A DNA stretch of 64,000 nucleotides from Streptomyces akebiae (lineage in GTDB: Bacteria > Actinomycetota > Actinomycetes > Streptomycetales > Streptomycetaceae): positions 5,456,001 to 5,520,000 of the forward strand of contig NZ_CP080647.1 of the NCBI RefSeq assembly GCF_019599145.1, given 5' to 3'. Both the position numbers and the translations under genes were made by a program. Shown here one piece after another: positions 17,754-26,753 of the stretch (the first letter of the stretch is position 1; the number at the start of each line of letters is the position of its first letter). The notes beneath the pieces are model-generated. The model was not told where the DNA came from. It saw nothing but the letters and a program-made list of their open reading frames with translations, and ran no database searches.

Positions 17754-18530
17754 ATGGCCAAGCGAATCGACGTCAGCGGCCTCAACGCCTACTACAGCTC
17801 CTTCCGCGCCATCGAGGACATCTCGATGGCCATCGAGCCCCGCACCGTGACGGCCTTCATCGGCCCCTCCGGCTGCGGAAAGTCCACGTTCCTGCGCACC
17901 CTGAACCGGATGCACGAGGTCACGCCCGGCGGCCGCGTCGAGGGCAAGGTCATGCTCGACGACGAGAACCTGTACGGCGCCGGGGTCGACCCGGTCTCCG
18001 TGCGGCGCGAGGTCGGTATGGTCTTCCAGCGTCCGAACCCGTTCCCCACGATGTCGATCTACGACAACGTGGCGGCGGGCCTGAAGCTGGTCGGCGGCAA
18101 GAAGAAGTCCGAGCTGGACGACATCGTCGAGAAGTCCCTCAAGGGCGCGAACCTCTGGAACGAGGTCAAGGACCGCCTCAACAAGCCGGGCTCCGGTCTC
18201 TCCGGCGGTCAGCAGCAGCGGCTGTGCATCGCCCGTGCCATCGCGGTCGAGCCGAAGGTGCTGCTCATGGACGAGCCGTGCTCCGCGCTCGACCCGATCT
18301 CGACGCTGGCCATCGAGGACCTCATCAGTGAGCTGAAGGAGCGCTTCACGATCGTCATCGTGACGCACAACATGCAGCAGGCGGCGCGCGTCTCCGACCG
18401 TACGGCGTTCTTCAACCTCGCGGCCGTCGGGCAGCCGGGCAAGCTCATCGAGATAGACGACACGGAGCGGATCTTCTCCAACCCCTCCGTCCAGGCCACC
18501 GAGGACTACATCTCCGGCCGCTTCGGCTGA
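17754..18530 (+). CDS. pstB: Phosphate ABC transporter ATPase PstB
   Basis: The 258-residue ATPase has Walker [10 protein letters not shown], a Q-loop in [12 protein letters not shown] (PstB-typical), signature LSGGQQQR, Walker [13 protein letters not shown] and switch His in [13 protein letters not shown]. It powers PstSCA phosphate uptake. ATG 17754 (MAKRIDV) is preferred over GTG 17745 because family members begin at this point. It follows pstA after 101 bp and ends just before a strong terminator, closing the operon. Confidence 0.96.
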   Translation: MAKRIDVSGLNAYYSSFRAIEDISMAIEPRTVTAFIGPSGCGKSTFLRTLNRMHEVTPGGRVEGKVMLDDENLYGAGVDPVSVRREVGMVFQRPNPFPTMSIYDNVAAGLKLVGGKKKSELDDIVEKSLKGANLWNEVKDRLNKPGSGLSGGQQQRLCIARAIAVEPKVLLMDEPCSALDPISTLAIEDLISELKERFTIVIVTHNMQQAARVSDRTAFFNLAAVGQPGKLIEIDDTERIFSNPSVQATEDYISGRFG

Positions 18531-18610
18531 GCCCGCGCCGGCGTCGTCCCGGCCGACCCCCCAAGACCCCTCGCGGTGCTGCATGGCGGTGCCGCCGCGA
18601 GGTAGGTGAA

Positions 18611-18641
18611 GGGCCCGCCCCCGGCTCCCGGGGGCGGGCCC
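18611..18641. terminator. Strong intrinsic terminator between pstB and the pit gene
   Basis: A perfect 14-bp stem (GGGCCCGCCCCCGG with its complement) closes a 3-base CTC loop and is followed by TTTCTC. It sits between convergent genes, so it may serve both strands, though the T-tract favours termination of the pst operon. Confidence 0.88.
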
Positions 18642-18687
18642 TTTCTCGTCGGCTCGTGCGGGCCTGGAGTTCGTGCGGGCCCGGCGG

Positions 18688-18726
18688 GGCTTCTCGCGCA
18701 GTTCCCCGCGCCCCTGAAGGGGCGAG
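18688..18726. repeat. Dispersed repeat copy 3 (short form)
   Basis: The segment reads TCTCGCGCAGTTCCCCGCGC followed by CCCTGAAGGGGCG. It is the half-palindromic core of the dispersed family, lying immediately downstream of the pit gene stop. Confidence 0.65.
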
Positions 18727-18728
18727 GT

Positions 18729-19727
18729 CTACAGGAAGGCCAGGTTCACGATCCAGAAGCTCGTCGCGGCGACCAGGGCCGCGGCCGGCATCGTGATGAA
18801 CCAGCCGAGGATGATGTTCTTGGCGACGCCCCAGCGGACGGCGTTGATGCGCTTGGTGGCGCCGACGCCCATGATCGCCGAGGTGATGATGTGGGTCGTG
18901 GAGATGGGGGCCTTGAAGATGAAGGCCGTGATGAACATGATCGACGCGCCGGTGGTCTCGGCGGCGAAGCCCTGCGGCGGGTCGAGTTCGATGATCTTCC
19001 GGCCCAGGGTGCGCATGATGCGCCAGCCGCCCGCGTAGGTGCCGAGGGAGAGCATGACCGCGCAGGCGATCTTGACCCAGACCGGGATCGGGTCGCCGTA
19101 GTCCTCGACGTCCGCGATGACCAGGGCCATCACGACGATGCCCATCGTCTTCTGGGCGTCCTGGAGACCGTGGCCGAGGGCCATGCCGGCCGCCGACACG
19201 GTCTGCGCGATCCGGAAACCGCGCTTCGCCTTGTGCGGGTTGGCGCGGCGGAAGATCCACATGATGCCCGTCATCACCAGGTAGCCGACGACGAGGCCGA
19301 CCACCGGGGACACGAACATCGGGATGACGACCTTCTCCAGCACGCCGGACCAGTAGACCGTCGTACCACCGGCGAGGGCCGCGCCGACCATGCCGCCGAA
19401 GAGGGCGTGGGAGGAGGACGACGGGAGGCCGAAGTACCAGGTGATGAGGTTCCAGGTGATCGCGCCGACCAGGGCCGCGAAGAGGATGCCCATCCCCTTG
19501 GAGCCCTCGGGCGTGGAGATCAGGCCCTCGCTGACCGTCTTGGCGACACCGCTGCCGAGGAACGCGCCGACGAGGTTCATCACCGCGGCCATGGCGAGGG
19601 CCGCGCGCGGCGTCAGCGCGCGGGTCGACACCGAGGTCGCGATCGCGTTCGCGGAGTCGTGGAAGCCGTTGGTGTACGTGAAGAAGAGCGCGACGCCGAT
19701 GGTCACGACCAGAGCGAAGGTGTCCAT
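18729..19727 (-). CDS. pit: Low-affinity inorganic phosphate transporter, Pit family
   Basis: The 332-residue protein has about ten hydrophobic segments and the duplicated Pit signature: TYTNGFHDSANAIAT near the N-terminus and KAPISTTHIITSAIMGVG near the C-terminus, plus GLPSSSSHALFGG. It imports metal-phosphate with protons. It corresponds to the PitH type seen in Streptomyces. ATG 19727 lies 7 bp after the stop of the DUF47 gene, so the two form an operon. No PHO box is visible upstream, in line with use under phosphate-replete conditions. Confidence 0.93.
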   Translation of the reverse strand: MDTFALVVTIGVALFFTYTNGFHDSANAIATSVSTRALTPRAALAMAAVMNLVGAFLGSGVAKTVSEGLISTPEGSKGMGILFAALVGAITWNLITWYFGLPSSSSHALFGGMVGAALAGGTTVYWSGVLEKVVIPMFVSPVVGLVVGYLVMTGIMWIFRRANPHKAKRGFRIAQTVSAAGMALGHGLQDAQKTMGIVVMALVIADVEDYGDPIPVWVKIACAVMLSLGTYAGGWRIMRTLGRKIIELDPPQGFAAETTGASIMFITAFIFKAPISTTHIITSAIMGVGATKRINAVRWGVAKNIILGWFITMPAAALVAATSFWIVNLAFL

Positions 19728-19734
19728 GAAGAGT

Positions 19735-20355
19735 TCAGGACTCCTTGACCGCGATGGTCTCCACCGTGTTCGCCACGTGCTCGAAGGCGTCCGCCGCCTC
19801 CTCCAGCACATCCACGATCTGCTTGAGCTTGAGGACCTCGATGGCGTCGTACTTGCCGTTGAAGAGGTGGGCCAGGAGCTTGCGGTGGATCTGGTCCGCC
19901 TGGTTCTCCAGCCGGTTCACCTCGATCCAGTACTCCGTGAGGTTGTCCATGGTGCGGAGGCTGGGCATCGCCTCGGCCGTCAGTTCGGCGGCGCGCGCCA
20001 GGACCTCGATCTGCTGCTCGACGCCCTTGGGGAGTTCCTCGACGTTGTAGAGGACGACCAGGTCGACGGCCTCCTCCATGAAGTCCATGATGTCGTCGAG
20101 GGAGGACGCGAGGGAGTAGATGTCCTCGCGGTCGAAGGGCGTGATGAACGAGGAGTTCAACTGGTGGAAGATCGCGTGTGTGGCGTCGTCACCGGCGTGT
20201 TCCGCTGCCCGCATCCGCTCCGCGATCTCGGCCCGGGCGGACATGTCCGCCCCGAGCAGTTCCATCAGGAGCTTCGAGCCCGTGACGATGTTGTCCGCGG
20301 AGGCGGCGAACATGTCGTAGAAGCTCGTCTCCCTGGGGGTCAGACGAAAGCGCAC
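19735..20355 (-). CDS. DUF47/PhoU-like accessory protein of the Pit transporter
   Basis: The 206-residue, wholly helical protein has PhoU-like acidic metal-binding clusters (MRAAEHAGDDATHAIF, FDREDIYSLASSLDDIMDFMEEA, NRLENQADQIHRKLL). DUF47 proteins are encoded directly before Pit transporters and modulate their activity. It is the first gene of the DUF47-pit operon. It is a distant relative of PhoU and probably not the pst-linked PhoU itself. Confidence 0.9.
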   Translation of the reverse strand: MRFRLTPRETSFYDMFAASADNIVTGSKLLMELLGADMSARAEIAERMRAAEHAGDDATHAIFHQLNSSFITPFDREDIYSLASSLDDIMDFMEEAVDLVVLYNVEELPKGVEQQIEVLARAAELTAEAMPSLRTMDNLTEYWIEVNRLENQADQIHRKLLAHLFNGKYDAIEVLKLKQIVDVLEEAADAFEHVANTVETIAVKES

Positions 20356-20508
20356 GTGGGGTCCTCGGTATGCATGGGTTTCGGTCAGGCTGATGCTAGG
20401 CGCATCATCCGGCCACGGCTAACGGGCCGTCCCCCAGTGTCGCCCATCAGACAGACGGGCCGGCATGGGGGCTGCCCGCAGGGCGTATACCCGCCAAAGT
20501 TCGATACG

Positions 20509-20529
20509 ATATACCCGGTAGGGGTATAT
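20509..20529. promoter_or_regulatory. CsoR operator
   Basis: A perfect inverted repeat, ATATACCC-GGTAG-GGGTATAT, lies 14 bp before the csoR start. CsoR repressors bind GC-rich palindromes flanked by TATA, such as TACCC…GGGTA, so this is the expected autoregulatory site. A lone half-site (GTATACCC) occurs about 20 bp further upstream. Confidence 0.85.
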
Positions 20530-20543
20530 GTCTGGAGGCTGCG

Positions 20544-20921
20544 ATGACGACCACAGGGGCCGGAGCCGAGGTGCCCTCCGCCGTAGACGGTGTGGAGCCG
20601 GGTGCGGAGTCGGTTGTGGTGACCGACCACGACCGTGGAATCCACGGGTATCACCAACAGAAGGACGAACACCTGAAGCGCCTGAGGCGCATCGAGGGGC
20701 AGATTCGTGGGCTCCAGCGCATGGTCGACGAGGATGTCTACTGCATCGACATACTCACCCAGGTCTCCGCATCGACCAAGGCGCTGCAGTCCTTCGCGCT
20801 GCAGTTGCTGGAGGAACACCTGCGGCACTGCGTGGCCGACGCGGCGTTGAAGGGCGGCGCCGAGGTCGACGCGAAGGTGGAGGAGGCCACGAAGGCGATC
20901 GGGCGGCTGCTGCGGACCTGA
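20544..20921 (+). CDS. csoR: Copper-sensing transcriptional repressor CsoR
   Basis: The 125-residue all-helical protein has the DUF156 core HLKRLRRIEGQIRGLQRMV and the Cu(I) ligand set C…H-x3-C: Cys in EDVYCIDIL, then His and Cys in LLEEHLRHCV. Without copper it represses copper-efflux genes and its own gene, and copper binding releases DNA. A palindromic operator sits directly upstream. The N-terminal 35 residues are a flexible extension. No copper ATPase or chaperone gene is adjacent, so its targets lie elsewhere. Confidence 0.93.
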   Translation: MTTTGAGAEVPSAVDGVEPGAESVVVTDHDRGIHGYHQQKDEHLKRLRRIEGQIRGLQRMVDEDVYCIDILTQVSASTKALQSFALQLLEEHLRHCVADAALKGGAEVDAKVEEATKAIGRLLRT

Positions 20922-20990
20922 GGGGCCGGGGGCTCGGGAGCCTGCTGACGGGGGCGCTTTTCGGCCACCGCGTGTGGGCTTCCGGTCGCC

Positions 20991-21176
20991 CTAGCGGGGC
21001 GGTTCGCTCTCGTGGGCCCGTTCTTCCCAGACGCGCAGGACCTCGTCGATGCGGTCGGGGCTGAGGCGGTCGCCGTCGGTGGTGGAGGCCGCGATGATGA
21101 GGTCGCCGCAGAGTTCGATCTCGGCGAGGGCCACGTGGTCCTGAACCGCCGTACCGCCTGCCGGAGCCACGCGCAT
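20991..21176 (-). CDS. Small conserved hypothetical protein
   Basis: The 61-residue protein (MRVAPAGGTAVQDHVALAEIELCGDLIIAAS…) has a charged C-terminal helix (DRIDEVLRVWEERAHE). ATG 21176 follows a GAAGAGG element at good spacing. It resembles short conserved Streptomyces proteins of unknown function that begin VAPAGG. It lies downstream of the lipoprotein gene on the same strand. Confidence 0.65.
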   Translation of the reverse strand: MRVAPAGGTAVQDHVALAEIELCGDLIIAASTTDGDRLSPDRIDEVLRVWEERAHESEPPR

Positions 21177-21283
21177 CACCTCTTCTCTGCCGTCACCGAC
21201 TCCTAGGGTAGGCAGCGGCCCACAGCCCGCGCATGGCACCAACGGACCATTTCCGGCCCCGCGCCGTCCGCCGCGTCCCGGCG

Positions 21284-22117
21284 CTACTCCTCCGCGATCT
21301 TCCCGGCGTAGATGTCCTCGGGCCGCGGCAGGCGTACGGCGACGGGGACGCCGAAGTCGAACAGCAGCGTCGTCGAGGCGACCGCGACGGTGCCCTGTCC
21401 GCCGCCGTTGACGAAGCTGAAGCGGTGGCGGACCTTGCGGATGCGGCCCTCGTCGTCGAGGTAGGCGTCGAAGGGGACGCGGGCCGTGGCGAAGCCCCGG
21501 GCGGCGGCGCGCAGCGGGGCCCTGTTGCCTTCGGAGGCCGCGCGGGAGGCCGTCGTGAGGTCGGCGGTGCCGCGGTAGTGACGGACCCGGACGCCGTCGA
21601 CCTCGGTCTCCCCGACGAACCGCGCCGTGCGCGCCCCGCGCAGCACCTCGGCGGCGGCGAACGGGTCGGTGGCGCCGCCGGTGACCAGATTGCCGTCGGA
21701 GAGGGCGCCCGTGTCGACGCGGACCCATTTGTCGGCGGGGACGCCCGCGCCCCGGTTCTTCATGAACAGGGCGCCGGGGGCGAGGAGTTCGGTGATCGGG
21801 CGGTGCTCGTCGCGGCCGGCGGGGTCGTGCGGCAGCAGCACCTTGAGCCGGCCGAGTTGTCTGCCGAAGTCGTAGACGCCCTCGCCGTGGATGGTCACCC
21901 GGGTGCCGCCGGTGGCCATCTCCATCTCCGTACGGGCTTTGGAGCTGCCCGCGCGGACGAGGGTGGGGGCGGCGCGGTGCATCAGGTCGACCGGGTCGGA
22001 GGGGAGGGGGTCGTCGGTGAGGCCGCCGATGGCGCAGCCGGTGACGCCGGTCGCGCCGGCGATGAGTCCCGCCGCGACGAGTGCCGCGCCCGTCCTGCTG
22101 TGCCGCCGCGTCACCAT
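21284..22117 (-). CDS. Lipoprotein, LppX/LprG-like architecture
   Basis: The 277-residue protein has a signal peptide with lipobox GVTGC at about residue 28. The mature part begins with helix-like AAPTLVRAGSSKARTEMEM and continues through beta-rich segments (VTIHGEGVYDFGR, KWVRVDTGAL, VRVRHYRGTADL, FDAYLDDEGRIRKVRHRFSF). This one-sided beta-sheet pattern resembles actinobacterial LppX/LprG-type lipoproteins that carry lipids, but the identity is inferred from pattern only. It is not obviously operonic with the phosphate genes around it. Confidence 0.78.
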   Translation of the reverse strand: MVTRRHSRTGAALVAAGLIAGATGVTGCAIGGLTDDPLPSDPVDLMHRAAPTLVRAGSSKARTEMEMATGGTRVTIHGEGVYDFGRQLGRLKVLLPHDPAGRDEHRPITELLAPGALFMKNRGAGVPADKWVRVDTGALSDGNLVTGGATDPFAAAEVLRGARTARFVGETEVDGVRVRHYRGTADLTTASRAASEGNRAPLRAAARGFATARVPFDAYLDDEGRIRKVRHRFSFVNGGGQGTVAVASTTLLFDFGVPVAVRLPRPEDIYAGKIAEE

Positions 22118-22277
22118 CGCCTGCCGATCCCCTGCCGGGTTTGCCGGGTTCCTGCCGTCGTTTCGGATAACGACGGCCGGGGGAGGTCGTCACGCCGGGA
22201 GGGGGCGGACGGTCGGCGGGTCGCCCGGGAACTCGGGGCGGACGGTTCGGATGCCTGTCCTGGGTAACGTAATTGGT

Positions 22278-22445
22278 GTGGCGCATCAGGACGAGCCGAT
22301 ACCCCCGCAGCAGCACCGTACGACCACCGTCGATCAGGGCCGCTTCTGTGTGGCGCGCTGTACCTGCGGCTGGCGCGGGCCGGCCCGGCGGGCGCGGAGT
22401 CTGGCCCGGACGGACGCGGAGGGGCACGCGCTGAGCGGGGTGTAG
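22278..22445 (+). CDS. Small Cys/Trp-containing protein, probably leaderless
   Basis: This 55-residue frame contains DQGRFCVARCTCGWRGPARRARSLARTDAEGHA. The C-x3-C-x-C-x-W pattern suggests a small metal-binding or DNA-binding knuckle and recurs in short Streptomyces proteins. GTG 22278 has no Shine-Dalgarno, but a TAACGT element ends 7 bases upstream, so the transcript may start at the GTG. ATG 22251 is an alternative start. Function unknown. Confidence 0.55.
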   Translation: MAHQDEPIPPQQHRTTTVDQGRFCVARCTCGWRGPARRARSLARTDAEGHALSGV

Positions 22446-22510
22446 CGGTACCGGGCGTGTGGCGGTGCCCGGGTCGGGGTCCCCACGCGTGCGGTGCGGG
22501 GGCGGGGACC

Positions 22511-22933
22511 CTACGCGTGGCGGAGGGTCGCCAGGAAGTCGTCGATCAGTTCGCGGTCACGGGGCTGGGTGAGCCGGTCGCGGGCGGCGGCCGGGTCCAG
22601 CCAGGCGATCCGGTCCACCTCGGCCGTCGGTGCGAAGTCGCCGCCGGTCGCCTTGGCCGCCCAGTAACTCACCGTCTTGGCGCGGCCGTTGACGAAGTAA
22701 CGGGCCGTGGGCAGCCGGGGCCCCGGCGCGCACCGCTGGCCGGTCTCCTCCTCGACCTCGCGCAGCGCGCCCGCGAGGGCGTCCTCGGCGCGCTTCAGCT
22801 TGCCCTTCGGGTGCGACCAGTCGTCGTACTTCGGCCGGTGGACCAGGCAGATCTCCAGGCCGCCGCCCCCGGGGGCGCGGCGCCACAGCACGCAGCCGGC
22901 CGCCCGGACGACGGCGTCGGTGTTCTCGGTCAC
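22511..22933 (-). CDS. Nudix (MutT-like) hydrolase
   Basis: The 140-residue protein contains a Nudix box, GKLKRAEDALAGALREVEEETG, with the catalytic REVEEE intact. The N-terminal sheet (VVRAAGCVLWRR) and a WSHPKGK approach are like MutT/diphosphoinositol-polyphosphate-type Nudix enzymes. GTG 22933 overlaps the stop of the CHAD gene by 4 bp, so it is third in the ppk-CHAD-nudix operon. The context suggests hydrolysis of a phosphate-rich nucleotide or polyphosphate-derived metabolite. Confidence 0.88.
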   Translation of the reverse strand: MTENTDAVVRAAGCVLWRRAPGGGGLEICLVHRPKYDDWSHPKGKLKRAEDALAGALREVEEETGQRCAPGPRLPTARYFVNGRAKTVSYWAAKATGGDFAPTAEVDRIAWLDPAAARDRLTQPRDRELIDDFLATLRHA

Positions 22934-24045
22934 GGCGTGCTCACCGCCTCCTTCTGCCAGCACTGCTGGAACGCGAACCGGGATGCCTCCACTTCGTGGC
23001 GCTGGTCGGCGTGGAGGACGCCGAGGGCGTAGGCCGTGGCCGGGGCGATACGCGGGGTGCGGGCGGCGGCCGCGGCAGCGGAGGCCGCCTCGCTGGCGTC
23101 GCGGTGGCGGTTGAGGGCCTCGCCGGCCGCCAGCAGGCGTACGTCGACGGGGACGGCCTCGGGGTGCAGGACCTCCAGGGCGTAGCGGTGGAGGCGGAGC
23201 AGGAGGCGTACCTGGTGCCAGGGGGCGTCCTGGGGGTGGGGCGCGGTGTCCGGGGAGAGGCCGTGGATGAGGGCCTCGGCGTTGTAGGGGCGGCCGGCGG
23301 TGTGCAGCGGGAGGCCGGTGACCGCGTCGCGGAGGCGGTCGTGGGCGGCGGCGGCGAGGGGGCCGAGGTCCGCGGCGGTGGCGGTGGGGGTGAGGGGGAC
23401 CTCGCTGGCGAGGACGGCGACGCTGTCGGCGACGGCGTGGAAGCGGCTCGATCCGAGGGCCTGGAGGGCCGCGGAGTGGGCCCGGGTGCGGGCGAGGGTG
23501 AGCTGGCGGTCCAGCAGGGCGCCGGCTTTCGCGGCGCCGACGGTGAGGTTGCCGCGGTCGGGGGCGGGGTGGGCGTGCGGGGCGGCGGCCCCCGGTGCCG
23601 GCGCGCCCGGTCGTGCCGCCCCGGTGGCACGACTGCCCGCGACGGGTTTGGAGGGTGTCCCCTGGGCTGTCCCCTGGGCCGGGAACGGGGTCGCTCCCGA
23701 CAGCCGGTTCAGGGCGGTGACCAGGCGGTCCAGGCGGGCCGCGTAGGCGTGTTCACGGCCCAACGTGCCGGAGAGCCAGGCCAGTTCGGGGCGGAGGGAC
23801 TCCGACCAGTCGGCGTCCAGCAGGGGCCGGAAGGTGTGCAGCGTGCCGCTGATGCGGCGGGCCGAGCGGCGCAGGGCGAGCGCCGCGTCGGTGGACTCCT
23901 CGGCTCCGGACGCCGTGCCCCCACCGGTCTCCCGGTGGGTGCGCAGCGCGCGGAGGAACTCCGTGGCCCGCTCCCGCAGATAGCCGGCGACGGCATCCGC
24001 GGGAGCGGCCGTGGTGTTCGTGGGGTCAAGGTGTCGCTGTGCCAC
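22930..24045 (-). CDS. CHAD-domain protein (polyphosphate-binding)
   Basis: The 371-residue helical protein has conserved basic residues and His in the CHAD arrangement ([63 protein letters not shown]). CHAD domains bind polyphosphate and often sit beside ppk or CYTH proteins. Here there is no CYTH domain. GTG 24045 has GGAGG 7 bases upstream and lies within the end of ppk. It is probably a polyphosphate-granule-associated protein. Confidence 0.88.
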   Translation of the reverse strand: MAQRHLDPTNTTAAPADAVAGYLRERATEFLRALRTHRETGGGTASGAEESTDAALALRRSARRISGTLHTFRPLLDADWSESLRPELAWLSGTLGREHAYAARLDRLVTALNRLSGATPFPAQGTAQGTPSKPVAGSRATGAARPGAPAPGAAAPHAHPAPDRGNLTVGAAKAGALLDRQLTLARTRAHSAALQALGSSRFHAVADSVAVLASEVPLTPTATAADLGPLAAAAHDRLRDAVTGLPLHTAGRPYNAEALIHGLSPDTAPHPQDAPWHQVRLLLRLHRYALEVLHPEAVPVDVRLLAAGEALNRHRDASEAASAAAAAARTPRIAPATAYALGVLHADQRHEVEASRFAFQQCWQKEAVSTP

Positions 24046-26512
24046 GCCGGCGCCTCCGGGCGTCAATGAGCATCTCCTGGACGTTGCGCAGGGGCTGTCC
24101 GTCCGCGTCGGTCGAGTGCCGGGTCCACTCGCCGTCGGGACCGAGGTGCCAGGAGGAGGTCGTGTCGGACATACCGGTCTCCAGCAGGCGGTTGAGCGCC
24201 GCCCGGTGGGCCGGGTCGGTGACCCGGATCAGGGCCTCGATCCGGCGGTCGAGGTTGCGGTGCATCATGTCGGCGCTGCCGAACCACACCTCCGGCTCGC
24301 CGCCGTTGCCGAAGCCGAAGATCCGGGAGTGTTCGAGGAAGCGGCCGAGGACCGAGCGGACCCGGATGTTCTCCGACAGGCCCGGGACGCCGGGCCGTAT
24401 GGCGCAGATGCCGCGTACCCACACGTCGACCGGCACACCCGCCTGCGAGGCCCGGTACAGGGAGTCGATGAGCGCCTCGTCCACGATCGAGTTGACCTTG
24501 ATGCGGACGTGCGCGGGACGTCCGGCCCGGTGGTGCTGGACCTCCTTGTTGACGCGGGCGATCAGCCCGTCGCGCAGGGACTTGGGCGCGACGAGGAGAC
24601 GGCGGTAGGTCTCGCGCCGTGAGTAGCCGGAGAGCCGGTTGAACAGGTCGGAGAGGTCCGCGCCGACCTGCGGGTCCGACGTGAGCACGCCCAGGTCCTC
24701 GTACAGCCGTGCCGTCTTCGGGTGGTAGTTGCCCGTGCCGACGTGGCTGTAGCGGCGGAGCGTCTCGCCCTCCTGGCGGACCACCAGGGACAGCTTGCAG
24801 TGGGTCTTCAGACCGACCAGGCCGTAGACGACGTGGCAGCCGGCCTCCTCCAGCTTGCGCGCCCACTTGATGTTGGCGTGTTCGTCGAAGCGCGCCTTGA
24901 TCTCGACCAGGACGAGGACCTGCTTGCCCGCCTCGGCCGCGTCGATGAGCGCGTTGACTATGGGGGAGTCGCCGGACGTCCGGTACAGGGTCTGCTTGAT
25001 GGCGAGGACGTCCGGGTCCTCGGCCGCCTGCTCCAGGAACGCCTGCACCGACGTCGAGAAGGAGTCGTACGGGTGGTGCAGCAGCACGTCCCGGCTGCGC
25101 AGGGCGGCGAAGATGTCCGGCGCGGACGCCGACTCGACCTCGGCCAGGTCGCGGTGGACGCCCGCGACGAACTTGCGGTACTTCAGCTCGGGCCGGTCCA
25201 GGGAGGCGATGCGGAAGAGGCCGGTGAGGTCCAGGGGCCCCGTCAGCGGGTAGACCTCGGACTCCTTGATCTTCAGCTCGCGCACCAGCAGGTCCAGGAC
25301 CTCCTGGTTGATGTTCTCCTCGACCTCCAGGCGCACCGGCGGCCCGAAGCGGCGCCGCATGAGTTCCTTCTCCAGGGCCTGGAGGAGGTTCTCGGCGTCG
25401 TCCTCCTCGACCTCCAGGTCCTCGTTGCGGGTGACCCGGAAGGCGTGGTGCTCCAGCACCTCCATGCCCGGGAACAGCTCCTCCAGATGGGCGCCGATCA
25501 CGTCCTCCAGCGGGACGTACCGGCCCGGGGAGGCCTCCAGGAAGCGGGACAGCAGCGGCGGCACCTTGACGCGGGCGAAGTGCGAGGTGCCGGTCACCGG
25601 GTTCTGGACCCGTACGGCCAGGTTCAGGGAGAGGCCCGAGATGTACGGGAAGGGGTGCGCCGGGTCGACGGCCAGCGGGGTCAGCACCGGGAAGATCTGG
25701 TGGCGGAAGAGCGTGAAGAGGCGGGCCTGCTCCTTCTCCGCCAGTTCGCTCCAGCGGACCAGGTGCACGCCCTCCTCGGCCAGCGCCGGGGCGACGTCCT
25801 CGTGGAAGCAGGCGGCGTGCCGGGCCATCAGCTCGCGGGAGCGGGCCCAGATCATCTCCAGCACCTCGCGGGGCTGCAGGCCGGAGGCGGACCTCGTGGC
25901 GACGCCGGTGGCGATGCGGCGCTTCAGGCCGGCCACCCGGACCATGAAGAACTCGTCGAGGTTGCTGGCGAAGATGGCCAGGAAGTTCGCTCGTTCGAGC
26001 AGGGGGGTGTGGGGGTCCTCGGCCAGTTCCAGGACACGCTCGTTGAAGGCGAGCCAGCTGCGTTCCCGGTCGAGGAAACGGCCCTGCGGCAGCCGTTCGC
26101 CGCCCTGGTAGTCCTCCTCGTACGCGTCGAGGTCGGCGTCGATGTCGGGTTCCAGGTCGGACACCACGGCCGACACCGTGTGGGGGCGGTGGCCGGTTAT
26201 GGAGCCGACGGACGGCTGCGCGTGCTGGACCTGGGCTGCCTGGGCGTTGGACTGGCTCATAGAACCATTGTTCCGCGCCGCGAGCATCACAGGCGCGTCG
26301 GACAGGGCCGGTGGGAGTGCCGGGACGCGCGAGGCGGCGTTCGAGGCCGCGTTCTCGGCGATGTTTGCGTCGATGCGCGCCACGACGTCGACGACATCGG
26401 CGGTGTGGTGCGGGGCGACGGGCGCGGGCGTGCGGGGGTCGTCCCCCGTGCTGTTCCCGTTGCTTGGGCCGCTGCGTGGGGGAGGCGAGGGCTCGGGCAC
26501 GACGGGGTTCAT
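24026..26512 (-). CDS. ppk: Polyphosphate kinase 1
   Basis: This 828-residue (maximal) enzyme reversibly polymerises ATP gamma-phosphate into polyphosphate. The N-terminal domain shows [20 protein letters not shown] and [16 protein letters not shown]. The catalytic part contains the active-site His in [22 protein letters not shown] and a second conserved His in [14 protein letters not shown]. The start is uncertain: the first ~84 residues are low-complexity, and ATGs at 26287 and 26260 (MSQSNAQ…) are alternatives. None has a strong Shine-Dalgarno. It is first in an operon with CHAD and Nudix genes, and in Streptomyces ppk belongs to the PhoP regulon. Confidence 0.94.
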   Translation of the reverse strand: MNPVVPEPSPPPRSGPSNGNSTGDDPRTPAPVAPHHTADVVDVVARIDANIAENAASNAASRVPALPPALSDAPVMLAARNNGSMSQSNAQAAQVQHAQPSVGSITGHRPHTVSAVVSDLEPDIDADLDAYEEDYQGGERLPQGRFLDRERSWLAFNERVLELAEDPHTPLLERANFLAIFASNLDEFFMVRVAGLKRRIATGVATRSASGLQPREVLEMIWARSRELMARHAACFHEDVAPALAEEGVHLVRWSELAEKEQARLFTLFRHQIFPVLTPLAVDPAHPFPYISGLSLNLAVRVQNPVTGTSHFARVKVPPLLSRFLEASPGRYVPLEDVIGAHLEELFPGMEVLEHHAFRVTRNEDLEVEEDDAENLLQALEKELMRRRFGPPVRLEVEENINQEVLDLLVRELKIKESEVYPLTGPLDLTGLFRIASLDRPELKYRKFVAGVHRDLAEVESASAPDIFAALRSRDVLLHHPYDSFSTSVQAFLEQAAEDPDVLAIKQTLYRTSGDSPIVNALIDAAEAGKQVLVLVEIKARFDEHANIKWARKLEEAGCHVVYGLVGLKTHCKLSLVVRQEGETLRRYSHVGTGNYHPKTARLYEDLGVLTSDPQVGADLSDLFNRLSGYSRRETYRRLLVAPKSLRDGLIARVNKEVQHHRAGRPAHVRIKVNSIVDEALIDSLYRASQAGVPVDVWVRGICAIRPGVPGLSENIRVRSVLGRFLEHSRIFGFGNGGEPEVWFGSADMMHRNLDRRIEALIRVTDPAHRAALNRLLETGMSDTTSSWHLGPDGEWTRHSTDADGQPLRNVQEMLIDARRRRRGTATP

Positions 26513-26633
26513 TGCGGAAGCGTCGCAAGGCCGTCTGAATCGCCGGTTACGGCGACCTTACGTGTGGGATAGCGCAGGGAGGACCGCCGGTTCTGCGCCG
26601 GCGTGCGCCGCACCCCGGCGTACGCCTTCTGGT

Positions 26634-26655
26634 GATCACCCGCCGTTCACCGGCC
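26634..26655 (+). promoter_or_regulatory. Candidate PHO box upstream of ppk
   Basis: Two adjoining 11-bp units read GATCACCCGCC and GTTCACCGGCC; the next 11 bases (GTACGCCGTCG) are degenerate. This matches the tandem GTTCACC-type pattern bound by PhoP. It lies 122 bp or more upstream of the ppk start, on the strand opposite to transcription. Only two units are good, so this is a candidate. Confidence 0.5.
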
Positions 26656-26753
26656 GTACGCCGTCGGCACGCCCCTCCCCCCGTAGGAGGGGCGTGCCTG
26701 GTCCAGGGCCCGGGTCGCGGCTCGGGCCGGGTGCGGCCTCAGGGAGCGCGCCG

